DNA of 64,000 bases from Streptomyces cavernicola (GCF_029968035.1 NZ_JASCIQ010000014.1:108148-172147), one strand, 5' to 3'. Shown: positions 32,818 through 40,732, counted from the stretch's first letter. Numbers and translations are program-made. Notes: generated by a model not told the origin, from the sequence alone.

Positions 32818-33015
32818 CTGAACGCTCCCACCCGGCGCGCGCTCCTGCGCGCGGCGCTCGCCGCGGCAGCCGCCCGGACCGTGGTCGCCGTACCGCGTGC
32901 AGCCGAGCGGCACTGCCCTCAACCCGCCTGCCTGGCCGACGCGTTGACCGCGCCGCCGTGCCGCGACTGCCGGTGCGGAATACCTTCCCCTCCCTCCGGG
33001 CTGTCCCCGTCATGA
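32818..33015 (+). CDS. Possible short Tat-leader-like peptide coupled to the next gene
   Basis: A frame with no AUG/GUG near its likely start: CTG 32818 follows GAGGAG by eight bases. The peptide begins NAPTRRALLRAALAAAAART, which has the twin-arginine and hydrophobic core of a Tat signal, then loses any pattern, with several Cys. Its TGA overlaps the ATG of the next gene (ATGA). It looks like the beginning of a secreted protein whose mature part has been lost, or a leader that couples translation. Weak evidence. Confidence 0.25.
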   Translation: MNAPTRRALLRAALAAAAARTVVAVPRAAERHCPQPACLADALTAPPCRDCRCGIPSPPSGLSPS

Positions 33016-33869
33016 CCATAAAGAGCGACATTCTCGTGACCGGCGCGACCGGCAACCTGGGCCGCGAAGTCGTGGCCCGCCTCACGGCGTACGACGTGTC
33101 CGTACGGGCACTCGTACGCGAACCCGGGACCGCCGCCCGACTGCCCGGCGTCACCCTCGCCGCAGGTGACCTGTCCGCGCCGGGCGGCGGCCTGGAGGGC
33201 TCGGTGCAGGGGTGCGACACCGTGTTCCTCGTCTGGCCGTTCCTCACCGCCGAGCACGCACCCGCCGTGCTCGACGTCCTGGCCCGGCACGTGCGCCGCG
33301 TCGTGTACGTCTCCTCGTCGGGCGTCGACTCACGCGCCGCACGGCAGAGCGACCCCATCAACCAACTCCACGCCGACATGGAGCAGTCGATCGAGGCCTC
33401 CGGCCTGGAGTGGACCTTCCTGCGGGCCGACACGCTCGCCTCCAACGCGCGCGGCTGGGCCGAACAGATCCGGTCCACGCGGGCCGTGCGCGGGCCGGAC
33501 ACGCCCGCGACCGCGGTGGTGCACGAGCGGGACGTCGCCGAGGCGGCGGCGCTCGCACTGACCGACGACCGCCACAAGGGCGCCCGGCACGTCCTGACCG
33601 GCCCACAGGTGCTGAGCCGAGCCGACCTGGTGCACGCGATCGGCGAGGCGATCGGCAGCCCGACGCGGTTCGAGCCGGTGCCGGTCGAGCTCGCACGCGA
33701 GCGGATGCTGGCCGACGGACGCCCGCCCGCCCTCGTCGAGGCCCTGCTCGCCGCCGCCACGGACCGCCCGGCCTCGGACCTCGTCACGTCGACCGTCCAG
33801 GACCTCACCGGCACGCCCGCCCGGACCTTCCGCTCCTGGGCCGAGGAGCACGCGGACCTCTTCCACTGA
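33012..33869 (+). CDS. NmrA-like NAD(P)H-binding protein, paralogue of 31410-32261
   Basis: A 285-aa atypical SDR. ILVTGATGNLGREVVARL at the N-terminus, VVYVSSSGVDSRAARQSD, WTFLRADTLASNARGWAEQIR and a C-terminal GTPARTFRSWAEEHADLFH all mirror the protein at 31410-32261 (GTPARPFHQWARENVASFH), so the two are paralogues that diverged in sequence. Unlike its neighbour, no SoxR-type site precedes it; the upstream 190 bases hold a possible leader frame that overlaps the start. Likely a quinone or flavin-linked reductase; substrate unknown. Confidence 0.88.
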   Translation: MTIKSDILVTGATGNLGREVVARLTAYDVSVRALVREPGTAARLPGVTLAAGDLSAPGGGLEGSVQGCDTVFLVWPFLTAEHAPAVLDVLARHVRRVVYVSSSGVDSRAARQSDPINQLHADMEQSIEASGLEWTFLRADTLASNARGWAEQIRSTRAVRGPDTPATAVVHERDVAEAAALALTDDRHKGARHVLTGPQVLSRADLVHAIGEAIGSPTRFEPVPVELARERMLADGRPPALVEALLAAATDRPASDLVTSTVQDLTGTPARTFRSWAEEHADLFH

Positions 33870-33878
33870 CGAACGACG

Positions 33879-33927
33879 GGCGACCGGCGACCGGCGACCG
33901 GCGACCGGCGACCGGCGACCGGCGACC
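33879..33927 (+). repeat. Seven-copy heptamer array
   Basis: GGCGACC is repeated seven times without interruption, starting 10 bases after the stop of the upstream gene, then a degenerate copy. Confidence 0.9.
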
Positions 33928-34006
33928 GGCGACGGATACCCGCGCGCGGGAACCGGTCACGTTTCTCCCGCTCTACGTGCCCCTGCAGCGAAGGCGCAAC
34001 GACGGA

Positions 34007-34033
34007 ACCCCCGGACCAGGGTGGTCCGGGGGT
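34007..34033. terminator. Bidirectional hairpin terminator
   Basis: Perfect 12-bp inverted repeat ACCCCCGGACCA / TGGTCCGGGGGT (34007-34018, 34022-34033) with a GGG loop, between the convergent NmrA-like and GDT1-family genes. Downstream are long G runs. Confidence 0.75.
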
Positions 34034-34113
34034 CCCGGGGGGGGCGTACGGGGGGGGCGGGAGTCGTCGCGCGCCGGTCAGGCGGGGCGCGTGACCTCGA
34101 CCCGGCCCTGGCC

Positions 34114-34695
34114 TCAGCCCGTGAACGCCTCCACGAGGGTCCAGATCGCGAGGCCCGCCATGCAGGCCGCGCCGATGCGCTGCACGGTCTTCAGCGGGAC
34201 GCGCTGCGCGATGAACTTGCCGACCAGGAGCGCCAGGGCGGAGACCGACATCAGGGCGATGGCGGAGCCGATGGCGGTGGGCAGCCAGCCGTTGGTGGCG
34301 GCGAGGTTGGCGGTGGTGATCTGCGTCAGGTCGCCCCACTCGCTGATGAAGACCGCCATGAAGGCCGTGGTGTAGACGGGCCAGAACCCGGTGACGGCGC
34401 GGCTCGCGCCGTCCTCGTCCTCGTCGTCCCCGCCGCGCAGCAGCACGAACGCACCGAAGGCGAACAGGGCGGCCGAGACGAGCTTGACGACCATCGTCGG
34501 CAGCAGTCCGAGGAGGCTGCCGGCGCCCACGGCGATGGCGACGTGCACGACGAACGCGGTGGATGTGCCGAACCACACGTACAAGGGGCGCATCCGGGTG
34601 CCCATGGCGAGCGACGCGAACATGGTCTTGTCGGGCAGTTCGGCGAGGAAGATCAGCCCGAAGGCGGTGAGGATCGCCAGGGGGTCGAGTGTCAT
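34114..34695 (-). CDS. GDT1/TMEM165-family (UPF0016) manganese exporter
   Basis: A 193-aa membrane protein of the GDT1/UPF0016 family, with six spans in two homologous halves. The family motif E-x-G/P-D-[KR]-[ST] appears as LAELPDKTMF in the first half and as SEWGDLTQIT in the second. Members transport Mn2+ (and Ca2+) out of the cytoplasm. A loop rich in Asp/Glu (GGDDEDEDG) separates the halves. ATG 34695 (MTLDPL) gives the standard length; an in-frame upstream start is not conserved. A probable yybP-ykoY riboswitch in the leader indicates induction by Mn2+, which fits the exporter role. Confidence 0.9.
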   Translation of the reverse strand: MTLDPLAILTAFGLIFLAELPDKTMFASLAMGTRMRPLYVWFGTSTAFVVHVAIAVGAGSLLGLLPTMVVKLVSAALFAFGAFVLLRGGDDEDEDGASRAVTGFWPVYTTAFMAVFISEWGDLTQITTANLAATNGWLPTAIGSAIALMSVSALALLVGKFIAQRVPLKTVQRIGAACMAGLAIWTLVEAFTG

Positions 34696-34793
34696 TCCGG
34701 TACGGGTGCTTTCTGCTGGGGCCGGGCCGGCGGGCTCGTACGGCACCCAGTAGGGCGGCGGGGAGAACCCTTTCGACCCGGCACGACGAATCC

Positions 34794-34813
34794 GCCCGCA
34801 CGGTGGTGCGGGC
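34794..34813 (-). terminator. Expression-platform hairpin downstream of the riboswitch
   Basis: Perfect 8-bp stem GCCCGCAC / GTGCGGGC with a four-base loop, 15 bases 3' of the aptamer on the transcribed (minus) strand. An adjoining GGCAGG/CCTGCC repeat (34813-34826) partly overlaps and could form the alternative fold. No U-run. Confidence 0.5.
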
Positions 34814-34828
34814 AGGGTCCTGCCTGGT

Positions 34829-34932
34829 CGAAGGTCTCGTCCGCCCCCGCACTGCGTGCGGCGGCCCGGTGGCCGGGACGTCCTGGGACGGCCAGTGTGT
34901 CGACCAACGGTTCTCGGGACTACTCCCCTTCG
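34829..34932 (-). promoter_or_regulatory. yybP-ykoY manganese riboswitch (probable)
   Basis: Read on the minus strand, the leader of the GDT1-family gene contains CGAAGGGGAGTAG at the 5' end, GGTCGACACACTGGCC in the middle and GACGAGACCTTCG at the 3' end. These fit the conserved blocks of the yybP-ykoY aptamer: the GGGGAGUAG loop, the UCAACAUACU-like internal loop and the closing GAGACC, with P1 formed by CGAAGG/CCTTCG. Mn2+ stabilises this RNA and turns on exporter genes, and GDT1 genes are known targets. The remaining sequence of the 335-base gap 34696-35030 holds the expression platform hairpin and the leader down to the ATG. Confidence 0.72.
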
Positions 34933-35030
34933 CGAACATCCATGCTACACAGCCCTGCCGCCGTCCCCTCACCCGGCCGAGGTCTGCGCAGGTCAGGGAC
35001 GGTATTCGCGACTCCCGCCCCTCCCGGCCA

Positions 35031-35579
35031 CTACCCGGTGCGGCGCCACTCCTGGCGATGGAGCCGGTGGACGACGCTGCGGCGGCAGGGGCCCTCCGGG
35101 ACGGTCGGGTCGTCGAAGTCCTCGGCCGGGTCGTGGGTCATGCCGAGGCGCCGCATCACCGCCTGCGAGCGGACGTTGCTGACGGTGGTGATGGCGAGGA
35201 TCTCCGGCAGGGCGAGCGTTTCGAAGCCGTACGCCATGACGGCGCGGCCGGCCTCGGTCGCGTACCCGTGCCCCCAGGCGGAGCGGGCGAGCCGCCAGCC
35301 GGCCTCGACCCCGGTGAACGGCAGGCCATCCTCGACCGGGTCGAGCCCGGCGAACCCGATGAACTCCCCGGTGTCCACGGCCTCGACCGCCCACCAGCCC
35401 CAGCCGCGCTCGTCGAGGTCGGCCTGGAAGGCGGCCGCGGAAGCCGCGCTGCGCTCGGGCGTCAGCACCTCGGGGAAGTGCTCGCGGACCACCGGGTCGG
35501 CGTTGAGGGCGGCCCAGGGCGCGAGGTCGGACTCGCGCCAACTGCGCAGCAGGAGACGGTCGGTACGGATCTCTGGCAT
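35031..35579 (-). CDS. GNAT-family acetyltransferase (RimJ-like)
   Basis: A 182-aa RimJ/RimL-type GNAT. RTDRLLLRSWRESDLAPWAALNADP at the N-terminus (quoted in parts), GEFIGFAGLDP for the central strand, VEAGWRLARSAWGHGYATEA for the acetyl-CoA loop, and AITTVSNVRSQAVMRRLGM in the C-terminal part are all typical. It would N-acetylate a protein terminus or small molecule. It is divergent from another GNAT gene, 92 bases away, which is not closely related in sequence. Confidence 0.92.
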   Translation of the reverse strand: MPEIRTDRLLLRSWRESDLAPWAALNADPVVREHFPEVLTPERSAASAAAFQADLDERGWGWWAVEAVDTGEFIGFAGLDPVEDGLPFTGVEAGWRLARSAWGHGYATEAGRAVMAYGFETLALPEILAITTVSNVRSQAVMRRLGMTHDPAEDFDDPTVPEGPCRRSVVHRLHRQEWRRTG

Positions 35580-35671
35580 CGGGCCAAGGTAGTCGGGGCC
35601 GGCACGGGACGCGACGGGATATCGAAGCGGGCGGAGCGGCGTGGGGGCGCGGGCCGTGGCATCGTGACGGC

Positions 35672-36244
35672 ATGACCGTCGAAGTCCGCCCGGCCGCCGC
35701 CTTCGAGGACGTCCGTGCCCTGGTCGGCCCCAAGTCGCCGCAGGCCAACGTGTGTTGGTGCCTCAGCTACCGCATCCCGTCGAAGCTGAACAACGAGCTG
35801 CGCGGCCCGGCCCGCGGCGCGTACGTGGCCGAGCTGTGCCGCGCCGAGCCCGCGCCGGGGGTGCTCGCGTACGACGGGGACGTGCCGGTCGGCTGGGCGG
35901 CGGTCGCGCCGCGCTCGGCGACGGCCTTCGCGCACAGCCGGAAGATCCCGCACGTCGACGATCTGCCGGTGTGGTCCCTGTGGTGCATCCGCGTCCGGCC
36001 CGGCCACCGCAAGCAGGGCATCTCGCACGCCCTGATCGCGGGCGCCGTCGACTTCGCCCGAGCTCACGGCGCCCCGGCGATCGAGGCGTACCCCCTCGAC
36101 AACGGGAACGCCAAGGTCGACCTGACGATGGCGTACCCGGGCCTGCGCAAGAACTTCGAACGAGCCGGCTTCACCCACGCCGCCGACACGACGTCCGTCC
36201 TGGCCGGACATCCTCGGGTGATCATGCGGCTCGATCTGCGCTGA
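35672..36244 (+). CDS. GNAT-family acetyltransferase
   Basis: A 190-aa GNAT protein with two Cys/Trp-rich parts early on (ANVCWCLSYRIPS). The central strand is PVGWAAVAPRS, the CoA loop VWSLWCIRVRPGHRKQGISHAL, and the C-terminus FERAGFTHAADTT. This CWCxxYR opening is seen in a GNAT subgroup often labelled as acetyltransferase of unknown acceptor. ATG 35672. No close neighbour on the same strand. Confidence 0.88.
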   Translation: MTVEVRPAAAFEDVRALVGPKSPQANVCWCLSYRIPSKLNNELRGPARGAYVAELCRAEPAPGVLAYDGDVPVGWAAVAPRSATAFAHSRKIPHVDDLPVWSLWCIRVRPGHRKQGISHALIAGAVDFARAHGAPAIEAYPLDNGNAKVDLTMAYPGLRKNFERAGFTHAADTTSVLAGHPRVIMRLDLR

Positions 36245-36290
36245 GCATCGTCGGCTGCGAGCCGGCGACCGGGTCACGCTGTCGCTACCG

Positions 36291-36527
36291 GATCCCCTCC
36301 CCGCCCCTTCCCAAAAGCCTGCGGCGCTGGTGTTCGGCTGCCCCACCGTCGTGGCTGGTCGCGCCCCGCGGCGGAGCCGCTGATGTCACAGCCCCGCGCC
36401 CCTTAAAAACCCGCCCCACCCCGGCAAATCCAGCCCCTCCGGCGTTTGAGGAGCGGGGGTCCGGGGGCTGGCCCCCGTGCCGACGGCAGGCTTTCGGGAA
36501 GGGGCGGGAAGGGGCGGGAAGGGGATC
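36291..36527. repeat. MITE-like intergenic element with GATC-ended inverted repeats
   Basis: A 237-base block begins GATCCCCTCCCCGCCCCTTC and ends GGGAAGGGGCGGGAAGGGGATC (given here in two parts: GGGAAGGGGC, GGGAAGGGGATC). The left arm (36291-36322) and right arm (36486-36527) are inverted repeats over about 30 bases (core CCGCCCCTTCCC-x-AAAGCCTGC against GCAGGCTTT-x-GGGAAGGGGCGG), the right arm with an extra 10-bp unit. The inside holds GGCGTTTGAGGAGCGGGGG, a phrase common in intergenic repeats of many Streptomyces. No coding capacity, no clear target duplication. It fills the gap between the GNAT gene and the small Cys-rich gene. Confidence 0.7.
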
Positions 36528-36564
36528 AAAACAAACGCGAAGCCCCCGTCCGTACCGTGTCCGG

Positions 36565-36810
36565 ATGTGGGGGCACCCATGCCCGAACTGCGGAAGCCGA
36601 CTGCGGTGTGCCGGGTATGACTGCGCCGCGCCGCGGAGGCGGGACGTCCGGGCGTGGTCGGTGGTGGGGGCGGTGCTCGACGAGGGGCTGCGGTACGACG
36701 GGCTCAGCGGGTGCGGCTGCGGCAAGGAGCCCGAGTACCGGCCGCGGGCGCGGGCCGAGGTGCGGGCCCGACGGGTCGTCGCGGAGCGGTACGGGCTGCC
36801 GTGGGCCTAG
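36565..36810 (+). CDS. Small Cys-rich protein, possible zinc ribbon
   Basis: An 81-aa protein with CPNCGSRLRC near the N-terminus, CAGYDC next and GCGCG in the middle; together these could bind one zinc ion. The C-terminal half is basic (RAEVRARRVVAERYGLPW). I do not recognise the family. The ATG lies just after the MITE-like element and is not preceded by a convincing ribosome-binding site, so whether it is expressed is unsure. Codon use is normal for the window. Confidence 0.5.
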   Translation: MWGHPCPNCGSRLRCAGYDCAAPRRRDVRAWSVVGAVLDEGLRYDGLSGCGCGKEPEYRPRARAEVRARRVVAERYGLPWA

Positions 36811-36856
36811 GTGCTCGCCCGGCCCGATCCGCTCACGCCGATCGACGACTGAGCCC

Positions 36857-38218
36857 TCACCCCCGAGCCGCCCCGTACGGGTGCGGCCAGCGGCGGTGGA
36901 GTTCGTCGATGACGTACGTGTGGGTGTGGGTGCGGCGGAAGCCGGTGGGCGTCGCGTGGGCCGATGCCAGGTGGGGGTGGTGGGGCGGCAGGTCCGGGTG
37001 GTGGTGCGGGAGGCGGGCGGCGTCGCGCGCGGGCCAGAGGAGCGTGGCGGTGAGCGCGCCCACGAGGGAGAGCGCGCCGAGCGTCCACGCGGCGGCCGGT
37101 TGCCCCGCGGTCGCCGCGAGCCAGCCGGCCAGCGGGTAGGTGACCAGCCAGCAGGCGTGACTCAGCGAGAACTGCGCCGCGAACGCCGCCGGCAGGTCGC
37201 CGGGTGCGGCCGAGCGGCGCAGCAGCCGTCCCGTCGGAGTGAGCAGCGCCGAGCAGGCCGCGCCGAACGTGAACCAGGCGGCGAGCAGCGCGGGCCAGGA
37301 CGGGCCCGCGAGCGTGGCGATCCCGTACGCGGCGAACACGGCGGGCAGGGCGAACGCGGCGGGCAGCATCACCGCACGGTCGCCGACCCGGTCGAGTACG
37401 CAAGGCAGCAGCAGGGCGACGAGCATCGACCCGGCCCCGTACGCGGCGAGCGCGACCGAGACCGCGCCGGCGGAGCGGCCGAGGTCGTGGCGGACCAGGA
37501 CCACCGTGTTGACGATGACCATCGCACCGGCGGCGGCCACCGCGAGATCGAGTGCGAGGAGCGCCCGCAGCCGGGGCGTGGCCGTGAAGAGGCGAACCCC
37601 GAGCGTGGCTCTGGCGACGGCCCCGCGCGTCCCGCGTTCCTGCGGGGCGGGCTTCGGCAGGACGCAGGAGACGACGAGGGCAGCGGAGGCGAGGAAGCCC
37701 GAAGTGGTGCCCGCGAACAGCCAGTTGTACGAGACCAGGGAGAGCAGCCCCGCCGCCAGGGCCGGGCTGAACAGGCTCTCCAGGTCGTAGGCGAGCCGGG
37801 ACATCGACAGGGCGCGGGTGTAGTCCCGCTCGTCCGGAAGGACGGTCGGCAGCGAGGCCTGGAAGGCGGGCGTGAACGCGGCGGAGGCGGCCTGCAGCAG
37901 CAGGATCAGGGCGTAGACCTGCCAGACCTGGGTGACGAACGGCAGGGCCAGGGCGACCGTGGCGCGGGTCAGGTCCATGGTGACGAGGAGGGTGCGCCGG
38001 GATATGCGGTGCGCGACGACCTCGACGAGGGGCGCGACCGTCACGTACGCCACCATCTTGATCGCGAGGGCGGTGCCGAGGACCGCCGAGGCCTCCTCGC
38101 CCGCGATGTCGTAGGCGAGCAGGCCGAGCGCCACCGTGGCGAGACCCGTGCCGACCAGTGCGACCACCTGGGCGGTGAACAGGCGGCGGTAGGTGCGGTG
38201 CCGCAGCACGTCCAGCAC
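36857..38218 (-). CDS. MFS exporter with histidine-rich C-terminal tail
   Basis: A 12-span major facilitator of 453 aa. VLRHRTYRRLFTAQVVALVGTGL opens the first helix (quoted in parts), with RALSMSRLAYDLESLFSPALA as the loop after helix 4. After the last span, the tail (residues about 400-453) is His-rich: PHHHPDLPPHHPHLASAHA then RRTHTHTY. GTG 38218 is chosen for the GAGAGGAG five bases upstream. It is divergent from an ArsR-type sensor with a palindrome between them, which suggests efflux of a metal ion such as Ni or Co. The metal assignment rests on context and the tail, not on a diagnostic motif. Confidence 0.85.
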   Translation of the reverse strand: MLDVLRHRTYRRLFTAQVVALVGTGLATVALGLLAYDIAGEEASAVLGTALAIKMVAYVTVAPLVEVVAHRISRRTLLVTMDLTRATVALALPFVTQVWQVYALILLLQAASAAFTPAFQASLPTVLPDERDYTRALSMSRLAYDLESLFSPALAAGLLSLVSYNWLFAGTTSGFLASAALVVSCVLPKPAPQERGTRGAVARATLGVRLFTATPRLRALLALDLAVAAAGAMVIVNTVVLVRHDLGRSAGAVSVALAAYGAGSMLVALLLPCVLDRVGDRAVMLPAAFALPAVFAAYGIATLAGPSWPALLAAWFTFGAACSALLTPTGRLLRRSAAPGDLPAAFAAQFSLSHACWLVTYPLAGWLAATAGQPAAAWTLGALSLVGALTATLLWPARDAARLPHHHPDLPPHHPHLASAHATPTGFRRTHTHTYVIDELHRRWPHPYGAARG

Positions 38219-38321
38219 GGGGACTCCTCTCGCGCCGGGAGCGAGCGGCGCCGGCGAACTCGGATATCGAGTGTCGAATGTCGGATCTCGAACGAGCGGG
38301 ACCCCTCCACCATAACGACAT

Positions 38322-38337
38322 GTGCGCAACTGCGCAC
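38322..38337. promoter_or_regulatory. ArsR-type operator between the MFS exporter and its regulator
   Basis: GTGCGCA-AC-TGCGCAC, a perfect 7-bp inverted repeat with a two-base spacer, lies in the divergent gap, 104 bases before the exporter start and 39 before the regulator start. Sites of this kind are used by ArsR/SmtB sensors of divergent metal-efflux genes. Confidence 0.65.
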
Positions 38338-38375
38338 GTATGCATCCGAGGATGCGGGCGGTCTACGATGAGGCC

Positions 38376-38735
38376 ATGCCAGGACGCGAACAGACCCCAG
38401 TTGCGAGCAGTGCGCATGAACGCGCGCCGGGGCCCCAGCAGTTGCGGACCGCCTCGTCCGTGTTCGCGCTTCTCGCCGACCCGACCCGGCTGCATCTGCT
38501 GTGGCTCCTGGCGCAGGGCGAGCGGGACGTCACCGAGCTGACCGCCGCGAGCGGCGCCGCGCGCACCGCCGTCAGCCAGCACCTCGCCAAACTCCGGCTC
38601 GCGGGTCTCGTGCACGCCCGCAAGGAGGGCAGGCGCGCGGTCTACGCCCTCACCGACGGGCATCTGCGCCGCCTGGTCGTCGAGGCCCTGAGCCATGCCG
38701 ACCACCAGGTCACCGGGGAACCCTGGCACTCCTGA
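38376..38735 (+). CDS. ArsR/SmtB-family regulator, probable metal sensor
   Basis: A 119-aa winged helix protein. LADPTRLHLLWLLAQGERDV, ELTAASGAARTAVSQHLAKL and HARKEGRRAVYALTDGHLRRL form the ArsR fold. The C-terminal helix has HLRRL...SHADHQVTGEPWH, with several His and an Asp placed as in the alpha-5 metal sites of Ni/Co or Zn sensors such as NmtR and KmtR. It lacks a CVC motif, so arsenic is unlikely. The start is uncertain: ATG 38376 gives a normal N-terminus; ATG 38352 or GTG 38322 (inside the operator) are in frame. Confidence 0.85.
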   Translation: MPGREQTPVASSAHERAPGPQQLRTASSVFALLADPTRLHLLWLLAQGERDVTELTAASGAARTAVSQHLAKLRLAGLVHARKEGRRAVYALTDGHLRRLVVEALSHADHQVTGEPWHS

Positions 38736-38812
38736 CCTCCTGGCCCACGACCCACGGACCACAACCCGCAGCTTCCGGCGTACCTCAACTCCCCCGCGTA
38801 CGTTGGCTGTTC

Positions 38813-39412
38813 ATGGACACCCACCTGGACATGGACCTCGTGCGCGCACTGCACCGCTCCGGGGTCGAGCACGACGCGGCGCAGAGCGACCGGCTGCGGC
38901 GGCGGCGCAACCTCGAACCGGAGTCGGCCGCACTGCTCGCCGTACTGCTTCGGGCCATGAGCGCGCGACGCATGGTCGAGATCGGCACGTCGAACGGCTA
39001 CTCCGCGATCTGGTTCGCCGACGCCCTGCGCGCCACCGGCGGCCAACCCCTGCTCAGCGTCGACCTCGACGGGGCGGCGCAGCGCGAGGCCGCCGCCAAC
39101 CTCGCGGCGGCCCGGCTCGACGGGTACGTGGAACTGCGCGAGGCCGACGGGGGCACGGTGCTGCGGGAGTTGCCCGACGGCGGCCTGGACGCGCTGTTCC
39201 TCGACTCCGAGCGCACCGAGTACGCCGCCTGGTGGCCGCACCCCCGGCGGGTGCTGCGGCCGGGCGGGCTCCTGATCGTCGACAACGTCCTGTCCCACGC
39301 GGACGAGGCAGCGGAGTTCCTCGGGCTCGTGGAGGCCGACCCGGAGTTCACCTCGACGACCGCCGCGGTCGGCAAGGGCCTGCATCTGGCCGTACGGGCG
39401 ACAACCCGCTGA
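38813..39412 (+). CDS. Class I SAM-dependent O-methyltransferase-like protein
   Basis: A 199-aa methyltransferase of the O-MT_3 group. MVEIGTSNGYSAIWFADAL is motif I, LLSVDLDGAAQREAAANL follows, DALFLDSERTEYAAWW holds the acidic motif, and GGLLIVDNVLSH the metal-binding D-N pair typical of catechol-type O-methyltransferases. It would transfer a methyl group to a hydroxyl of a small molecule in the cytoplasm. The gene stands alone; the start at ATG 38813 gives the usual length. Confidence 0.9.
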   Translation: MDTHLDMDLVRALHRSGVEHDAAQSDRLRRRRNLEPESAALLAVLLRAMSARRMVEIGTSNGYSAIWFADALRATGGQPLLSVDLDGAAQREAAANLAAARLDGYVELREADGGTVLRELPDGGLDALFLDSERTEYAAWWPHPRRVLRPGGLLIVDNVLSHADEAAEFLGLVEADPEFTSTTAAVGKGLHLAVRATTR

Positions 39413-39589
39413 CCAGGGGGTTCGCGCGCCCGATGGCCACCTCGCGGGGCGCAGCACCCGCCCACGGCACCCGTCATTGAGGTGTACGTAACCTTGCGTT
39501 TCCCTGGATGCCGCTCCCCCGCTCCCCTCGTCCGCGATCATCCGTGATCGATCACAGGACCGATGAGGACAAGAGGACAGAGGACACAG

Positions 39590-40732
39590 GTGCAGCGCCG
39601 TCGCAGGGTACGCAGCAGCCCCAGGGCCGTTTCGAGCACGAGTGCCGTGGTGGTGGGGGGCCTGCTCCTCGCGGGCTGCGGCCTCGTCGGGTCGTCCGAC
39701 GACAAGGCGAAACCGCCGCCCGCCGCGTCGCCCGCCTCCGTCGTCGAGCTGGACTGCGCCGAGCGGGGTCAGGTCGCGGGCGCGGGGTCGAGCGCGCAGC
39801 AGAACGCCATGGCGTACTGGATGAAGGAGTACCAACGGGCCTGCCCCGGCGTGCAGATCGCCTACAACCCGCTGGGCTCCGGGGCGGGCGTCGCGCAGTT
39901 CCTGCGGGGGGCGACGGCCTTCGGCGGCTCGGACAGCGCCCTGACGGACGACGAGGTGCGGCTCTCCGAGAAGACCTGCACGGGCGGGCGCGCCGTCAAT
40001 CTGCCGATGGCGGGCGGGCCCGTCGCGATCGGCTTCAACCTGCCCGGCGTTCCCGAGCTGGTCCTCGACGCGCCGACCCTCGCCAAGCTCTTCGACGGGC
40101 GCATCGACAGCTGGGACGACGCCCGCATCAAGGCGCTCAACCCGGGCGTCGACCTGCCGGCCACGCCCGTCCACCCGGTGCACCGCTCGGACGACTCGGG
40201 CACGACGGAGAACTTCCAGTCGTATCTGTCGGAGACCGCCGGGGACTCCTGGCCGTACCCGGCGGAGAAGAACTGGCAGGGACGCGGCGGCAGTTCGGCG
40301 TCCGGATCGAACGGCGTGGCCTCGTCGGTGGCGTCGACGACCGGCGCCATCGGCTATCTCGACCTGTCGGTGGCCGTCGAGCGGCACGTCGACACGGTCA
40401 GCGTCGACACCGGCGCAGAGCGGCCCGTCGAGCCGACTCCGCAGAGCGCGTCGAAGGGCATCGCCGAGGCGCGGACCGTCGGCCGCGGCAAGGACCTGTC
40501 CCTGGAGTTCGACTACGGGACGTCCGCCGAGGGCGCGTACCCGATCGTCCTCGTCACGTACGAGATCGTCTGCGACCGGGGCAGCGAGCCCGCCACCCTG
40601 CCGGGCCTCAAGTCCTTCCTCGCGTACACGGCGAGCGAGGAGGGCCAGCGGGCACTGCCGCGACTGCACTACGCGCCACTGCCGAAGGAGCTGGCGTCCG
40701 AGGTGCGGCAGGTCATCCGGACGCTCAAGTAG
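39590..40732 (+). CDS. pstS: PstS-family phosphate-binding lipoprotein
   Basis: A 380-aa lipoprotein of the PstS family. The N-terminus is Arg-rich with the lipobox LLAGC. The phosphate-binding segments are QVAGAGSSAQQNAM (the first binding loop), FGGSDSALTDDEV, and HRSDDSGTTENFQSYL. It would bind phosphate outside the membrane and pass it to an ABC transporter. No pstC, pstA or pstB is nearby, so this is a solitary PstS. I found no convincing PHO box upstream. GTG 39590 has GAGGA five bases before it; ATG 39563 is an alternative. Confidence 0.85.
   Translation: MQRRRRVRSSPRAVSSTSAVVVGGLLLAGCGLVGSSDDKAKPPPAASPASVVELDCAERGQVAGAGSSAQQNAMAYWMKEYQRACPGVQIAYNPLGSGAGVAQFLRGATAFGGSDSALTDDEVRLSEKTCTGGRAVNLPMAGGPVAIGFNLPGVPELVLDAPTLAKLFDGRIDSWDDARIKALNPGVDLPATPVHPVHRSDDSGTTENFQSYLSETAGDSWPYPAEKNWQGRGGSSASGSNGVASSVASTTGAIGYLDLSVAVERHVDTVSVDTGAERPVEPTPQSASKGIAEARTVGRGKDLSLEFDYGTSAEGAYPIVLVTYEIVCDRGSEPATLPGLKSFLAYTASEEGQRALPRLHYAPLPKELASEVRQVIRTLK

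Noticed and set aside
32750..34972. A 740-codon minus-strand frame over the NmrA-like gene and GDT1 gene
   Set aside because: It covers genes with good motifs in other frames and is low-complexity.
36808..36852. Readthrough of the TAG at the end of the small Cys-rich gene
   Set aside because: The frame stays open for 14 codons after the stop, but there is no evidence for recoding and the extension has no motif.
39413..39589. PHO box upstream of pstS
   Set aside because: No repeat of the GTTCACC type could be found; the gene may not be under PhoP control.
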